A stretch of DNA of 64,000 nucleotides from NCBI RefSeq assembly GCF_947179515.1, contig NC_067482.1:78038444-78102443 (forward strand), read 5' to 3'. Shown here one piece after another: positions 11,461 through 23,458 of this stretch; within the stretch, counting starts at the first letter, position 1, and each line of letters begins with the position of its first letter. A program made the translations under genes and the position numbers. This stretch comes from Apodemus sylvaticus (taxonomy: Eukaryota; Chordata; Mammalia; Rodentia; Muridae). The notes beneath the pieces were generated by a model. It was given only the letters and a program-made list of their open reading frames with translations, was not told where the DNA came from and searched no databases.

Positions 11461-11526
11461 CTGAGGGTAGAAGGCAGATGATGCTGTGCGTGGGCTGCGG
11501 ACAAACTCCATAAAGAAGGCCCCGTC
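11461..11526 (-). CDS. Depdc5: Depdc5 window exon 17 (66-nt, likely cassette exon)
   Basis: 66 nt, exactly 22 codons in phase 0 at both ends: DGAFFMEFVRSPRTASSAFY-PQ (about residues 1087-1108). Identical in sequence to the human segment I remember, despite sitting between diverged linker exons. Human isoform lengths that I recall (1,594 and 1,572 residues) differ by 22, which fits inclusion or skipping of this exon. Acceptor gacttcag; donor gttagt, a weaker donor than its neighbours. Confidence 0.94.
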
Positions 11527-12259
11527 CTGAAGTCAGAGGAGGAGGAAGCAACAGCAGCAGCAGCAGGTGCAAGGGAGCCAAGAAATGGATTATGTATGAG
11601 AGGAGATGGGGATGAAAAATAAGTAAATAAACAAGTGAAAAAAATGAGGGAAGAAGAAAAATCAGGACTTGAGGAAATGGGGTGGGGAGTGGAACAGGGA
11701 GCGGGACTGACCCAGAAAGACAATATCCAAATGCAAAGCAAGAGCAAGAAACCACACCTCAGTCAGCAAACTACCATCCACCTGGGTGGAAGCACCAGAG
11801 CTGGAGCACAGCCAAGCTCCTTGTGTGTACCTATGGCTTGGACGCTTCTGATTTCCTTCAGACCTATGGTAAGGAAGAACAGCCCCAGAGCAGTGTTGAG
11901 AACAGGGAGGTAAAGGCAGCAGTGACATCTTGTCCTTCAGTCTGGCTGGGCAACAGCCTTCTAGGAGATAGACACTGGAGCCTAAGATTTCTTCTGCCTG
12001 TTAGTTACTAAATGTGGCAGCAAAGAATCACTGAAGAGAAAAGTCCTGCGTGATCTGTGCATACAGGGTGTTAGAGGCAGCAGTACCTGCTCCTCTACTA
12101 CCTGGGAGATGAAATCAAGAAACTAAGACTTAAAGTCAAGTACATAAGCACTAATGCAATGGCTTCCAGAAGCAACCACCCCCTTCTCTACTCAGGGTTG
12201 GGTTTAAATGTCCATGTATTTGAAGCAAAAATGACAAATAGGAATTTCAAAAATCTCCT

Positions 12260-12466
12260 GGGCTGGAATGATAGCTCAGTGGTTAAGAGCACTAACTGCT
12301 CTTCCAGAGATCCTGAGTTCAAATCCCAGCAACCACAAGGTGGCTCACAACCATCTTAATGAGATCTGATGCCCTCTTCTGGTGTGTCTGAAGACAGCTA
12401 CATTGCACTCATGTACATTAAATAAAAAAAAAATAAATCTTAAAAAAAGAAAACAAAAACAAAAAC
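12260..12466 (+). mobile_element. B2 SINE
   Basis: Full plus-strand B2, gggctggaatgatagctcag to an A-rich tail. Confidence 0.95.
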
Positions 12467-13402
12467 CCTCAAAGCTCTCCTGATTCTTCAAAGCCTTGCT
12501 TTGCATGTGTGACTGTCACTCAGTGCACGCAGGAGTGGCAGCTGATCAAGGTCTCTACTCTCCTTCAGTTCTAGAAGTAAAACAATGGAGACATTTGGTG
12601 TTCCTCTTATCATCACGCCAGTATCTCCCAACAGCCACTGCAGACTCCCTCCAGTAGCACGCCCTGCAAAGGCATGACTGAAAATGCAGAGGCATCATAG
12701 ACACAGCACAGGTGCTGTCTCCAGGCAGGCTAGCAGGGCACCTCATGGCACTTTGGCTTCTGAGCCTATAATCTTGGAAGACACACCCCAGTACCATGGC
12801 TTTCAGAAGTCAGATGAGGAAAGTAAGCATCAGAAAAGGGCTGATGGACATCAGTCCATCCTGCTCTAACAGCTGAGGCACGGATAACACTGAGACCTAT
12901 GTCACAGAAATGAGATCAAGGGGGGTTTTGTTTTGTGTTTCTTTTGGTTTTGTTTTGGTTTTGGCCAAAAGAAAATTCCTTTGTACACAGACTTCCTTGG
13001 GACCTGAAGCTATTCCCTTGAGTAGGGTTAATAAACCATCAGTTAAAGAGTAGATCTGATCACTCACCTGGTCTTCACAGGCTATCAGAAAATAATAGCT
13101 TTTATGATTTTAGATGGTTATGGAAGTACTTATGCAGTACCTTTATTTTGCCATGAAGTCTGAAATCCACACACAGGGCTGCTGATCTCTGTTCCACAGC
13201 CTCCAGGCTGCCCACTGTTTTGGTTTATACTTTTCTCATATTTTAATCCCTAGAGTATAATTCTAGTAATTTATATGAAAGTAATTAATCAGATCGGCAG
13301 TCAAATAGCTGCCATGAAGAAGTTCGTTAGCATCGTTTAGAATTTTTCATGCTGTAGATTAAATTCTATAGCATTGGTAATATCTGCTCCCACCCTAGAT
13401 TC

Positions 13403-13530
13403 TCTCTAGATAGTTCTGGCTGTCCTGGAATTCTGCTCTGTAGACCAGGTTATTCTCCAACTCATAGAGATCTACATGCCTCTGCTTCCTGAGCACTGGG
13501 ATTAAAGGCATGCCCTACCACACCCAGCTA
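13403..13530 (-). mobile_element. B1 SINE
   Basis: Minus-strand B1 with cttcctgagcactgggatta and the head complement ccacacccagct. Confidence 0.85.
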
Positions 13531-13663
13531 AAATTTACCTTGAAGAGGAGAAACCATTTACATTTTAAACAAGCTCTCTGTATATATGAAGTATTGGGAA
13601 TCAAACCCAAGGGCCTTGAGTATGTAAACTGGATGTTCTACCTCTACTTTCAACATAGTATTT

Positions 13664-13798
13664 TAGGGACTGAGAGTTTAGTTCAGTTGTAGACTATTTG
13701 CCTCGCATATAAAAGGCTTTTGTTGAATCCCTAAAACTTAAAAAAAAAAAAAAAAAAAAACAAAGAAAGAAAGAAAAAGAAAAGAAAAAAGGGGCCAT
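13664..13798 (+). mobile_element. ID SINE
   Basis: tRNA-Ala/BC1-like body (gagagtttagttcagttgta, ttgttgaatccctaaaactt) with a 20-A tail and AAAG repeats. Confidence 0.65.
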
Positions 13799-14445
13799 GG
13801 AAAACTTTTTATGATATGAGCAAAATTAATACATATTAAATTAAAGATGTGGCCAAAATTATGAAAAATAAATGCCAGACTCTTTTTCATCTCCTTGTAG
13901 TAAAAGCTCTGAGAGCACAGAATCAGCTCACTGTCCACACAAATAGTGTGTCTGACCTTCCCAGAAGACACAGAAGTCCAACCTAGGGTGTCTGCCATCC
14001 TGTTGCACTTGCTAGGCCTTAAAAGGCCTAATGCCTCAAATGTTTGTTTGCATTTTTCTTTCCAAGTATTTCTCAGGAATCTTCAAACAAACAAATAACA
14101 AAAAACAAAACAAACAAGCAAAAACAAGTAATAGGAATTCCATTATCAAAAAGAACAGGCAGTGTGGATGATGCTTCAGGAATTTCCAATTCCACTCCAG
14201 CAGAGTGAATGGTTAACACTGAAGAAAAGCTACTTGGCAAATTGCAAAGCTCAAGTCAGATCTCAGTCTGTGATTCATATGCTGCACCTGATTATGCACA
14301 TGCTGTGATTCACATGTTGCCATCAACAAGAAGGTCCCTGACGAAGGATAACAGAACTTAAAGAGCTTTGAGGGAGAATATCTAGAGCATCAGGACAGGG
14401 CTCTGGAGAGCACGCAGCAGCCCCCTGCTGGTGAGCCGCCTTTAC

Positions 14446-14551
14446 CTTGCGTGGGCTGTCCACATAGGTGGGAGTCATGGCAGCACCGCTGTTCTCAGGG
14501 GGCTGAGTGGAGCTTTTTCCGTGCACAGTTGTCTGCTGTTCTCCTAGGCTC
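14446..14551 (-). CDS. Depdc5: Depdc5 window exon 16 (SHEN-DEP linker)
   Basis: 106 nt encoding SLGEQQTTVHGKSSTQPPEN then SGAAMTPTYVDSPRK (about residues 1051-1086). The ends LGEQQ and AMTPTYxDSPRK match human, but the middle (GKSSTQPPENSG against GGKSSAQSAESSS) is diverged and one residue shorter, as expected for a flexible linker. Acceptor tccttcag; donor gtaaag. It ends in phase 0. Confidence 0.94.
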
Positions 14552-14811
14552 CTGAAGGAAGGAAAACACGTGACTGCAGCTGGCTGAGAGATCAGAAGAT
14601 CCAAGCTGGTTTACAGGAAGGCTGCACTGCTGTTTCCACCTCTGAAACATGCTTCTTTCTGCCTTGCTTTCCCTTCAGGCCCTCCCCGGCACCCTTACAC
14701 CATTAAACTGCCCCCACCACCAAGACAGGGTTTCTCCACCCAGGCAATTAAACTGTCATAAACAGCCTGCACAGTATAGGCATAAAATGGCCCAGTTAAA
14801 GGAACATTCTA

Positions 14812-15115
14812 GGACTGGTGAGATGGCTCAGTGGGTAAAGTCTACCAACCTGAATTTGATCACTGAATCCACATGGTGGAAGAAAAGAACTAACTTCTTT
14901 AATTTGTCCTCTGACCTCCCACACATACATGTGTATTGCCTCTCCAATAAATGTAATAAAAAATAAAAAGCATTCCAAGAAGCAGGGTGTGGTGACACAC
15001 ACTTTCAATCCCAGGTGAATCTCTGTGAGTTTGAGGATAGCCTGGTCTACATAGAGAGTTTCATAACAGCCAGAGCTGTATAATAGAGAGACCCTGTCTT
15101 AAAAAGACCAAAAAA
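14812..15115 (+). mobile_element. B4-type SINE followed by B1 SINE
   Basis: 14,812-14,970 is a tRNA-derived SINE (actggtgagatggctcagtg, tttgtcctctgacctcccac). 14,979-15,115 is a B1 lacking part of its middle. Confidence 0.8.
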
Positions 15116-15213
15116 TAAGAAATAAGTATTCCAAGAAAGATCAAATATCCTGTATCCACTCATATGTAGAATCTATATTTAATATATACATGTATGTATG
15201 ATGTAATATTATG

Positions 15214-15246
15214 TGTGTATACATACATACATACGTACATACATAC
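15214..15246. repeat. (TACA)n simple repeat
   Basis: tacatacatacatacgtaca with one interruption. Confidence 0.9.
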
Positions 15247-15432
15247 AGCATAAAAGCAGCAAGAGCACTATGAGGGAAGGAAGCAGAATAGGGTGGGGGT
15301 GGGGGTGGGGAGAGACAGGCAAGTAGGACTGTGGGGACAAGGCATGATGATACATGTATAAATATGTTATAACAAAGCCTATGTTTCTTGAAACCTTTTT
15401 TATACTAAAATTTTAGTTCAAAAAAATCATTG

Positions 15433-15637
15433 TGGGGATAGAGAGAGAGATGGCTCAGTAATTAAGGCAATAGCTATTCTTCAAGAAGACGGGGTTTAAC
15501 TCCCAGCACCCACATGGTGGCTTAACTTCAGTTTCAGGGGATCCAGTGCTTTCTTCAGGCCTGGTCAAATACCAGACATGCATGTGGTAACACAGACATA
15601 CATGTAGATAAAACACCCATACACATTAAAGAAAGGC
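15433..15637 (+). mobile_element. B3 SINE
   Basis: gagatggctcagtaattaag through cagacatgcatgtggtaaca to an aaaaca-type tail. Confidence 0.88.
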
Positions 15638-16021
15638 TGACCAAGATGATCATTTGAGACTAGGAGTTTCAGAACTGTCTAAGTAACAGTGAGACCTAAC
15701 TTGCCCAAAAACACAGTCTAAAAATCAGCACTGCGGTAACATACGGTATCTATGAACTAGGGGAATATGTATTAGTTCTGTATACTTTAAAGAGATTTAT
15801 GTTAATTTTCAGACATAATTATATTCCCTCCTTCCCTAAGTCATAAAGTAAGAGAAATATGATTATCTTATATCTCATCTTATCTCAGTTCTGATGCAGA
15901 TTAAGGCATAGCTACATGTTTGGTTTCCAATTTTTTCCCAACTAAAATTAGCCAAATGCAGTATACCATAAATAATATAAAGATGGTTTAAAGTATATGG
16001 AATATTTAAAAAAAAAAAACC

Positions 16022-16206
16022 AAACTGATCAAGGTAGCACAACCTTACAGTCCCAGCACTGGGGAGGCTGAGCTAGGAGGATCATGAGTTTAAGTCCAGC
16101 CTAAGGTACATATCAAAAACAAAAAGCAAGGACTAGAATAGCAGTTCAGTAGTAAAATCCTGCTGAGCACATGCAAGGCCGTGTACTCAATCCCTAATAC
16201 CCCGTT
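16022..16206 (+). mobile_element. B1-like plus ID-like SINE pair
   Basis: Old B1 text at 16,025-16,128 followed directly by ID text (gcaaggccgtgtactcaatc) at 16,130-16,206. Possibly one composite element. Confidence 0.6.
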
Positions 16207-16329
16207 CCCCTGAAAAGTAACTGTAAACGCCTGTATGCCGTTTTCTGATCTCAGTCTTTCATGTGGTAAGTCTGAAAAGACGCGCACAGTTTTGCCACTG
16301 CTGTAATATGAAGAGAATCTCCTCCAGGG

Positions 16330-16607
16330 GTCTGTGCGGTGACTTAGACCTCATGTGGATACACTAATGCCAAGACAACTGGGTCCTCTATAAGCACAGC
16401 CAGTGTCTTAACTACAGAGCCTTCTCTCCAGCAGCTTTTTCTTTTTTCTTTTTTCTTTTTTTTTGAGACAGAGTCTCATGTAGCTCAGGCTAGCTTCGAA
16501 CTTTCTATGTAGCTAAGGATGATCTAAAGCTCCCTATTGTCCTGCTTCTACCCCGCCCCCCAGCCCCAGTAAGGGAGTTACAGGTGTGTGCTACCATCAC
16601 TGGGCTG
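16330..16607 (-). mobile_element. B3 head fragment and old B1 SINE
   Basis: 16,330-16,434 ends aactacagagccttctctcc (B3 head). 16,459-16,607 is a diverged B1 starting gagacagagtctcatgtagc. Confidence 0.75.
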
Positions 16608-16769
16608 TTTTTTTAAATCTTCCATATACTTTAAACCATCTTTGTATTACTTATGATATCCAATATAATATAAATACTATATTATTACACAGCATTGTTT
16701 AGGGATAAGAAAAAAATCTATTCGTTTAGTACAGACTTTATATAAAAGAAAAGAAAATTCTATATTTAT

Positions 16770-16920
16770 TTATTTATTGGGGTGGTGTGGTTCATGCCAG
16801 AAGACCCAAGTTCAAAGTTAGAAAACAACCTACAGGAGCTGGTTCTCCCCTTCTACCATACTGGTTCTGGGGAATGCAGGTCATCAGGCTTGGCAGCAAA
16901 GCCATCTTGCCATCACCGAC
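16770..16920 (-). mobile_element. B4-type SINE
   Basis: ctacaggagctggttctccc and catcaggcttggcagcaaag mark a minus-strand tRNA-derived SINE. Confidence 0.75.
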
Positions 16921-17508
16921 AGACAAAGAGAACACGTATATTGCTGCAATGGATACTTCATAGCCAAATTCTCAGCCTATTTTCATCAGCAGCTGGGCAC
17001 ATTATATAAGTGGCAGGGACAGATCCAACTGCAGAGCAGGTTGGCTTAAGCTCATGCCCCCCCCCCCAGCCATAGTTGATGAATGCTGTGTTGTTAAAAC
17101 CCAGATTTCCTCTAAAAGCTGTACCTTCTAGTCCCAGTGCTCATGTAGTACCTGAGGCTGTCAGTGGGTATGTGACAGTAAAATGCCCGATCCTGTCTCC
17201 ACTCCTTCCCTCAGGTGTTGAATCTAACTAAGAAGTCTCCTTAATAAACAGCTTACATCATATCTTGGTCTGTTTCCCTGGCAACCAAATCTGCAACATT
17301 TCTCATTCTGACTCTATGTGGGTGGATGGAGAGATCAAACCTGTGTTTTCTCATGTCCACTATAGCAAGTGCTCTGTCACTTTTGTTACCTAGCTGGGAG
17401 ATAATCAAATATAAATAAAAGGCCAATAAACAAAAGCAGAGGATAATTTATAGGCAACCCTGCATGTTCACCCATTAAAATTATATACTCAAAAACAACT
17501 TTGTGGAG

Positions 17509-17668
17509 CTGGGAGTGGTGGTGCGCGCCTGTAATCCCAGCATTTGGGAGGCAGAGGCAGGAGGATTTCTGAGTTCGAGGCCAGCCTGGTCTACAGAGTG
17601 AGTTCCAGGACAGCCAGGGCTACACAGAGAAACCCTGTCTCAGAAAAACAAACAAACAAACAAACCAA
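17509..17668 (+). mobile_element. B1 SINE, young
   Basis: Near-consensus B1 with a CAAA-repeat tail. Confidence 0.95.
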
Positions 17669-17796
17669 AAAATCCCAAAACAACTTTGTTCCTCTATTTC
17701 CCTGTCTATTCACGCTAATTACCTAGAAACAAAATTCACATATCATTTTATCTGTATCACAGCAATATCGCTAAAAGATAATAATCTGTCTGTCTG

Positions 17797-17975
17797 TCTA
17801 TTTATATTTATTTATTGTATATGAGTACACTGTAGCTGTCTTCAGACACACCAGAAGAGGACATCAGATCCTGTTACAAATGGTTGTGAGCTACCATGCG
17901 GTTGCTGGGAATTGAACTTAGGATCTCTGGAAGAGCAGTCAGTGCTCTTAACTGCTGAGTCATCTCTCCAGCTCC
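17797..17975 (-). mobile_element. B2 SINE
   Basis: Full-length minus-strand B2. Confidence 0.95.
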
Positions 17976-19198
17976 CAGAAAATAACCTTTAAGAAACATA
18001 ACCACAACCAAATATTTCCTCAACTATCTCAAAAATGTTAGTGTGTCCAAAACGAGATTCTATGCAGGCCTGTGTTTGCAGTTACATAATCTCTGACATC
18101 TCCTTTATGGTCTCAACCCCTCTCAGTCTGCAGCTTACCCGAGACGTATACAATCCAGACTGCTGAGTCTACCCCTTTATTACTCCATGCTTTCTTCCCT
18201 GTACTTCCTGAGAGCTATTAGACCTAAAAGTTTAGTTAGATGTAGGTTCAACTGGGGGGGCAAGGATTCTTCCTCTGTGTGTTGTGTACTGATGAGTTCT
18301 CAGTTCCTTTGATTCTTTAGTGACTATATTCAGTGATATTCTAGCATTCTTTCTGATATTAGTCAGCAAGAATATTTTAGAAAGAAAAATAAATCTGCAA
18401 CTACTTGGTTATTCTAAGGTATACTTTATAGGAGAAGTAGAAGAAACACTTGCTTTTCGTCTTTGTCCACCAATAAACTGCATTTCTCTATCACACTGCA
18501 ATATATTCTATATTCAGTTTCCTTCTGAGTTACATGCGTAAACACACAGCGACTCTCTCCGGCATGTCTTGATGGCTGCGACAGCAATAACCAATGGGTG
18601 CACATGACCATCCACATCTGTGGAACTGCCTTCTCGGTGCTCCTGTCCGGTAGCTCAGCACCTGCCTGCCACAGTGACTATGCAGAGACGGGGAAGCAAG
18701 CACAGGGCACATGTATTCTGAGGAAGGGGGACAAGCGGTCAGTCCTGCACAAAGCCTACACTGCGTGTGATTGGCAGGAGGAAACCAGCTTACACCAAAC
18801 ACAGGACACAAGTAGGTAAACATACATATAGGTGGTTGGGGCACTATCACACTGTTGGACTGCTTTTAGCATGGAGTCATCCTTCATAGATTGAGGACAT
18901 CTGTCTGTTTGTCTGCATTGGGTTATCCTCATCCCATAAAAGCAGACAAGGTTTCAGGCCACTATCTGCTGCCCAGGCTAACCCACTGCTGTTAGTCAGC
19001 ATAGAGCTGACTCCACAAAAGCCTGATCAAAGGAATGTGCTTATTGGATAAAGACTGGCTGGGAACTGGAGGAAATAGTTACAGGAAGACAGCAGACTAT
19101 AAAAAGAAAGCCCTTTCTCACACTGCTGTAACGCTGGTTTTCCCAACAAATATAACCAAATCTGCTTTTTATAGTAGAAGAGAAAGAAAAGCAAACAA

Positions 19199-19355
19199 GC
19201 CGGGTGGTGGTGGTGCACGCCTGTAATCCCTGAACTTGGGAGGCAGAGGCAGGAGGATTTCTGAGTTCAAGGCCAGCCTGGTCTACAGAGTGAGTTCCAG
19301 GACAGCCAAGGCTATACAGAGAAACCCTGTCTTGAAAAACAAACAAACAAACAAA
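19199..19355 (+). mobile_element. B1 SINE, young
   Basis: gccgggtggtggtggtgcac head, ccctgtcttg end and a CAAA tail. Confidence 0.95.
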
Positions 19356-19915
19356 GGGGGCAGGGGAGACAAAAAGCTCAGTGTAAGTAAATACTATATA
19401 AAGGTCTGGTTCCTTTAATCTACCTTCAGCCTCCCAAAAGCCTAGCATATCAACTAGGAGCAAAATGCCTCAGTATGACCTGGCTCTTGTCACAGGGTCA
19501 CTGAAAGCCTCCGTCACCCACCCCAGGGAATGCTACAAGCACAAGATGGCTGGCTTTTCCCAGTCTGAGCAGAAAGAGGCGCACTGGCGCATACTAACCA
19601 GTGACTCACTGTCAAATTAAAATAAGATATTTTTTACCTCCATTTTCACACCACTCCCAGAAACGTATGCTCCTCGTTCTTTTCTGCAGTCAGGGAGAAC
19701 CTCCTGGCAGAAACCTGAGGCCTTTCCTGGTCTTCCCAACGAGAGCCAGCACTCTCAGGAGGATTCATCTGGCCACCTCTTCTTCCCATCCGCAGGCCTG
19801 CAGGCACTCTGTGGTTTGTCTGCACCTTGTTTGTAATCCTTTCCTTCCACCCAAACCCTATCTCCTGGCACCCAGGCACCATGCCATTCTAGGTGGGGGA
19901 CCCATCCCCGGAAAC

Positions 19916-20312
19916 ATGCTGGATAGGATAGTTTTATGCCAACACAGGCTAGAGTCATCTGAGAAGGACCCTCAACTGAGAGACTGCCTCTGTATGGCTT
20001 AGGCTGTAGGTAAGTACATGTTCTTAATCAATGATTTTTGGGAAGGGCCCAGCCCACTATGAGTGGTGCCATCCCTAGGCTGGTGGTCCTGGGTTCTATA
20101 AGAAATCAGGTTGAGCAAGCCATGAGAAGCAAGTCAGGAAGTGGCACCCCCCCCCCCCCCCCCCCCCCCCGCCTCTGCGGCAGCTCCTGTCCTGACTTCT
20201 TTAATGATCAACAGTGACGTGGAAGCACAAGCAAAAAAAATTTTCTCCCCAGGATGCTTTTGATGGTGGTGATGTTTTAATCACAGCAATAATATCCTTA
20301 ACTAAGAGACAC
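19916..20312. mobile_element. Rodent medium-reiteration repeat with poly-C expansion
   Basis: Contains agggcccagcccactatgag, ctggtggtcctgggttctat and the ctaagagaca end. A pure C24 run lies at 20,147-20,170 inside it. Same family as 32,024-32,404 and 56,313-56,600. Confidence 0.7.
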
Positions 20313-20370
20313 ATTTTTGCCAAAGACACTGAAAACATATTTCATACTATTAAGGAATAATAACTTTATG

Positions 20371-20472
20371 ATACATTAGGATATTATGATTAGGGTGTTG
20401 TTTTTTTTAAGTTACATCTTTATACATTAGGATATTATGATTAGGGTGTTGGCTTTTTTAAGTTACATTTTT
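20371..20472. repeat. 51-bp tandem duplication
   Basis: Two copies, period 51 bp, each with atacattaggatattatgat, tagggtgttg, a T tract and aagttacat. They differ by a few bases around the T tract. Confidence 0.92.
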
Positions 20473-20479
20473 TTACTGG

Positions 20480-20631
20480 GGAGCACACATGCCTCAGTAT
20501 AAGTGTTGAAGTCAGAGGACAACTTTCATGGGTCAATTCTCAATCCCACAACGTGGATTCCAGGAATGAGACTCAAGTTATAAGTCTTCGTGGCAAATAC
20601 TCTTACCCCTGGACCATCTTGCTATCCTCAT
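20480..20631 (-). mobile_element. Old B4-type SINE
   Basis: aagtcagaggacaactttca and ccctggaccatcttgctatc identify a diverged minus-strand copy. Confidence 0.65.
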
Positions 20632-21533
20632 TTAGTTTTTTTTTTTTTTTAAAAGACAAATTTTTCAGAGATATATTTTGAAATATTACAGATAAGAGTG
20701 TGATAACTGGGATTTGAGAAATAAAATATAAAGGAAGATGAACACCCATGGACTATTATGAATAAAACAAGAGTGGCCAACAGCAGATGCTCACTGAAAC
20801 AGATAAAGAGGGACTTACTATATTATATTAGCCAGCTCACTTTTTTTCATCTGTTTGAAACTTTTCACTATAACAAAACCAAATGTGTGCTAAGTGAATC
20901 CTGCCCCTATGAAAACATGTAAGGACAGCCTGGCATCCGGCACTCCACACTGTCTCCAAGTGAATTTCTACACACACCTCATGCTCTCTTGCCCAATCAA
21001 CTTTACTTTCTGAAGTCACTGTGCGAATGTTCTTACTAGATACAACATGGAACCATACAAGAGGGTAGACAGGGTCTCCCTCACCCACCTGCATAACATC
21101 TGTACAAGGGCCCCTCAGCATCCCACCTTCTATAACTCCATAAAACTACACATCTACTATGAAACTAGCGGAGTGAAGTACTGAACCGCTGTCCTCAGGA
21201 GAAAACTGTCAGGTAACCTGACTGATGTAGGTCCAGGAAGCAGGCAAACGGACAGGGAGCCGAATCTGCCCTGGGGAGGGTGAGAAGGATGCACGCAATG
21301 CTTCCTCTTTCTGCTGAGTTCTACCTTCCCCCAGAAACTCTTTGCTTATGCACGGCCATCTTATCTCTAGCTCCTGCTGTGCACTTCATGTCCTCCTCAC
21401 AAAGCCCGGTGTCATTCAGCTGACGTACTGCCAACTGGCAGTATTTGCTATTTATGAAGGGGCCACATAATCCAGTGCACGATTGAAGGAGCAAGATGAG
21501 TCACTTCAGGGAGAGCGCTGTGTATGTAGCCTG

Positions 21534-21841
21534 AGCATGTGGGGGGTAGAAGCACAAAGGTCAGGAGTTCAAAGTCATCCCTGGCTACATGGTGAGTCTG
21601 AGGCTAGCATAAGGTACATAGGATCTTGTCTTTAAGAAGAATAAGATGGGGGCTGGAGAGATGGCTCAGCAGTTAAGAGCACTGACTGCTCTTCCAGAGG
21701 TCCTGAGTTCAATTCCCAGCAGCCACATGGTGGCTCACAACCACCTGTAATGAGATCTGATGCCCTCTTCTGGTGTGCCTCAAGACAGCTACAGTGTACT
21801 TATTTATAATAATAAATAACATAAATAAAAAAAAAAGAATA
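21534..21841 (+). mobile_element. Old B1-like fragment followed by B2 SINE
   Basis: B1-like text at 21,534-21,637, then a full, near-consensus B2 at 21,648-21,841. Confidence 0.85.
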
Positions 21842-21943
21842 AAATGCCTGGGAGAACCAGAAGTGGATATCTTTTCTAAACTATTGGGCCTTTACGGTTG
21901 AATAAATGTAGATCAAATCTCTGCTCTGTAAAGCCGAGCACAG

Positions 21944-22175
21944 GCTGGAGACACTGCTCAGTGGTTATAAGTGCATACTGTTCTTAGAGAGGACCCCAGT
22001 TCAGTTCCAAGCACCCACGTGAGGCAGTTCACCCGTCATTCCATCTCCAGGGAGATACAATGTCTCTGGCATATACCTGCAGTCCCAGAGACTCAGGAGG
22101 CTGAGGCAGGAAGGTCACTTGAGTTTGATCCAGGAGTTTGAGGACATCATGGACAATACAGCTAGACCCCATTCC
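21944..22175 (+). mobile_element. B3 head and B1-like fragments
   Basis: 21,944-22,057 B3 head; 22,060-22,175 B1-like (ctgcagtcccagagactcag). Confidence 0.6.
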
Positions 22176-22373
22176 TAATTAAGACCAACAGGGTGGCATA
22201 TGCCTACTAATCCCAGCACCCAGGAAGCCAAGGAAGGCTTACTATGAGATTGAGACAACAGAAAACTATAACAAAAAAAAAAAAAATTAAGCTAACCTAG
22301 GCTAGCTACATTGCCAGACTCATCTTAAAACAAAAACAAAAGTCAAAACAATAACAAAATTAACCATAGGTAG

Positions 22374-22800
22374 GGCTGGGGAGATGGCTTAGTAGTTAAG
22401 AGCATATGTTACACTTACAGATGACCCTGGTTAAATTACAATCATCCTTAAGTCCGCCTTCTGGCTCTGAAGGCCTCAGGTAGCCATGTGGTACACAGAC
22501 ATATGCAGGCAAACCATTGATTAAAACAAAAAAGAGTGCTTGCCAACCAGGCATGAAGACTTGAGTTTCTATCCCCAGCACCTATCTAACGCCAGCTGTA
22601 GTCAGGCCTGCCTGTACTCTCAGGCCTGTGGAGGAGGGAGACAGATTCTGCTGGCCCAGCCAATAGGCCAAGCTGAGAGACCTTGTCTCAAGGAAACAAG
22701 GTAGAGAATGACGGAAAAGGACCCACGGCATCCTCCTCTGGTCTCTGTAACATGTGCATGGTTACCGGCAACGCACAGAGATGCATACGTGATATCCATA
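22374..22800 (+). mobile_element. B3 and B4A SINEs
   Basis: 22,374-22,520 is an old B3. 22,533-22,800 has the tRNA-plus-B1 order of B4A (gcttgccaaccaggcatgaa, then gagagaccttgtctcaagg). Confidence 0.65.
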
Positions 22801-22911
22801 CAAATTTTTTTTCCCATACAAACTTTAAGAAGGAAAAAAGCTAAAGAAAATGTTTTATGGTCCAGATTAAAAGTGTTTGTAGTATGAATAAAAACCCAGA
22901 CTTCAAATTTT

Positions 22912-23065
22912 TGGGGTTTTTTTGATTTTTCGAGACAGGGTTTCTCTGTGTTCCTGGCTGTCCTGGAACTCACTCTGTAGACCAGGCTGGCCTCGAACTC
23001 AGAAATCCACCTGCCTCTGCCTCCCAGAGTGCTGGGATTACAGGTGTGCGCCACCACTGCCCAGC
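22912..23065 (-). mobile_element. B1 SINE with TSD
   Basis: Flanked by cagacttcaaatttt (22,897-22,911) and cagacttcaagtttt (23,067-23,081). Confidence 0.94.
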
Positions 23066-23162
23066 TCAGACTTCAAGTTTTTAACTGCAGGCCTATTTTG
23101 TTATTTGACACTCACCAGGTATTAGCTTCACTTTCTGGTCATGTAAATGTCTTTCTTAAAAA

Positions 23163-23364
23163 AAAAAATTAGTTTTATTTCATGTGAATGTCTGTTTGCT
23201 TACAAGTAAGTCTGTATACCATGTGTGTGCAATGTCCACAGAGGCCACAGAAGGCGGTGGAAACCTTGGAACTGCAGTTACAAACAGCTGGGTGCCACCA
23301 TGGTGCTGAGAACTAAAAGTAGGTAGCCACTCCTCTCAACTGCTGAGACAGCTCTCCAGCCCTG
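23163..23364 (-). mobile_element. B3 SINE, exon-proximal
   Basis: Old full-length B3 ending about 95 bp from Depdc5 exon 15. Confidence 0.85.
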
Positions 23365-23458
23365 CAGTATCTTCTTAATTACATATGGAAATTATGTTTC
23401 AGCTCGGTCAGATGACTGAGGCACTGAGATGCCTTAAAGCCTGCGGGGTTGCACTTAC

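Larger units (their letters stand above)
11527..14445. other. Intron between window exons 16 and 17, overview
   Basis: 2.9 kb. Beyond the listed B2, B1 and ID copies, 11,530-12,255, 12,470-13,400 and 13,800-14,445 contain purine-rich and AT-rich intron with no feature I can name. Confidence 0.6.
14552..23458. other. 8.9-kb intron between window exons 15 and 16, overview
   Basis: Longest complete intron of the window. Besides the repeats listed separately, 15,725-16,020, 17,000-17,505, 17,980-19,195, 19,360-19,915 and 20,640-21,530 are AT-rich or mixed intron with no exon, RNA gene or repeat that I recognise. Confidence 0.6.

Noticed and set aside
17120..17300. Possible MER/LTR remnant with ataaacagctt near its end
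   Set aside because: Similarity too weak to name a family or borders.
22620..23057. 145-codon minus-strand ORF
   Set aside because: It begins with translated B1 text (MVAHTCNPSTLGGRGR) and continues through B4 sequence; a SINE translation, not a gene.
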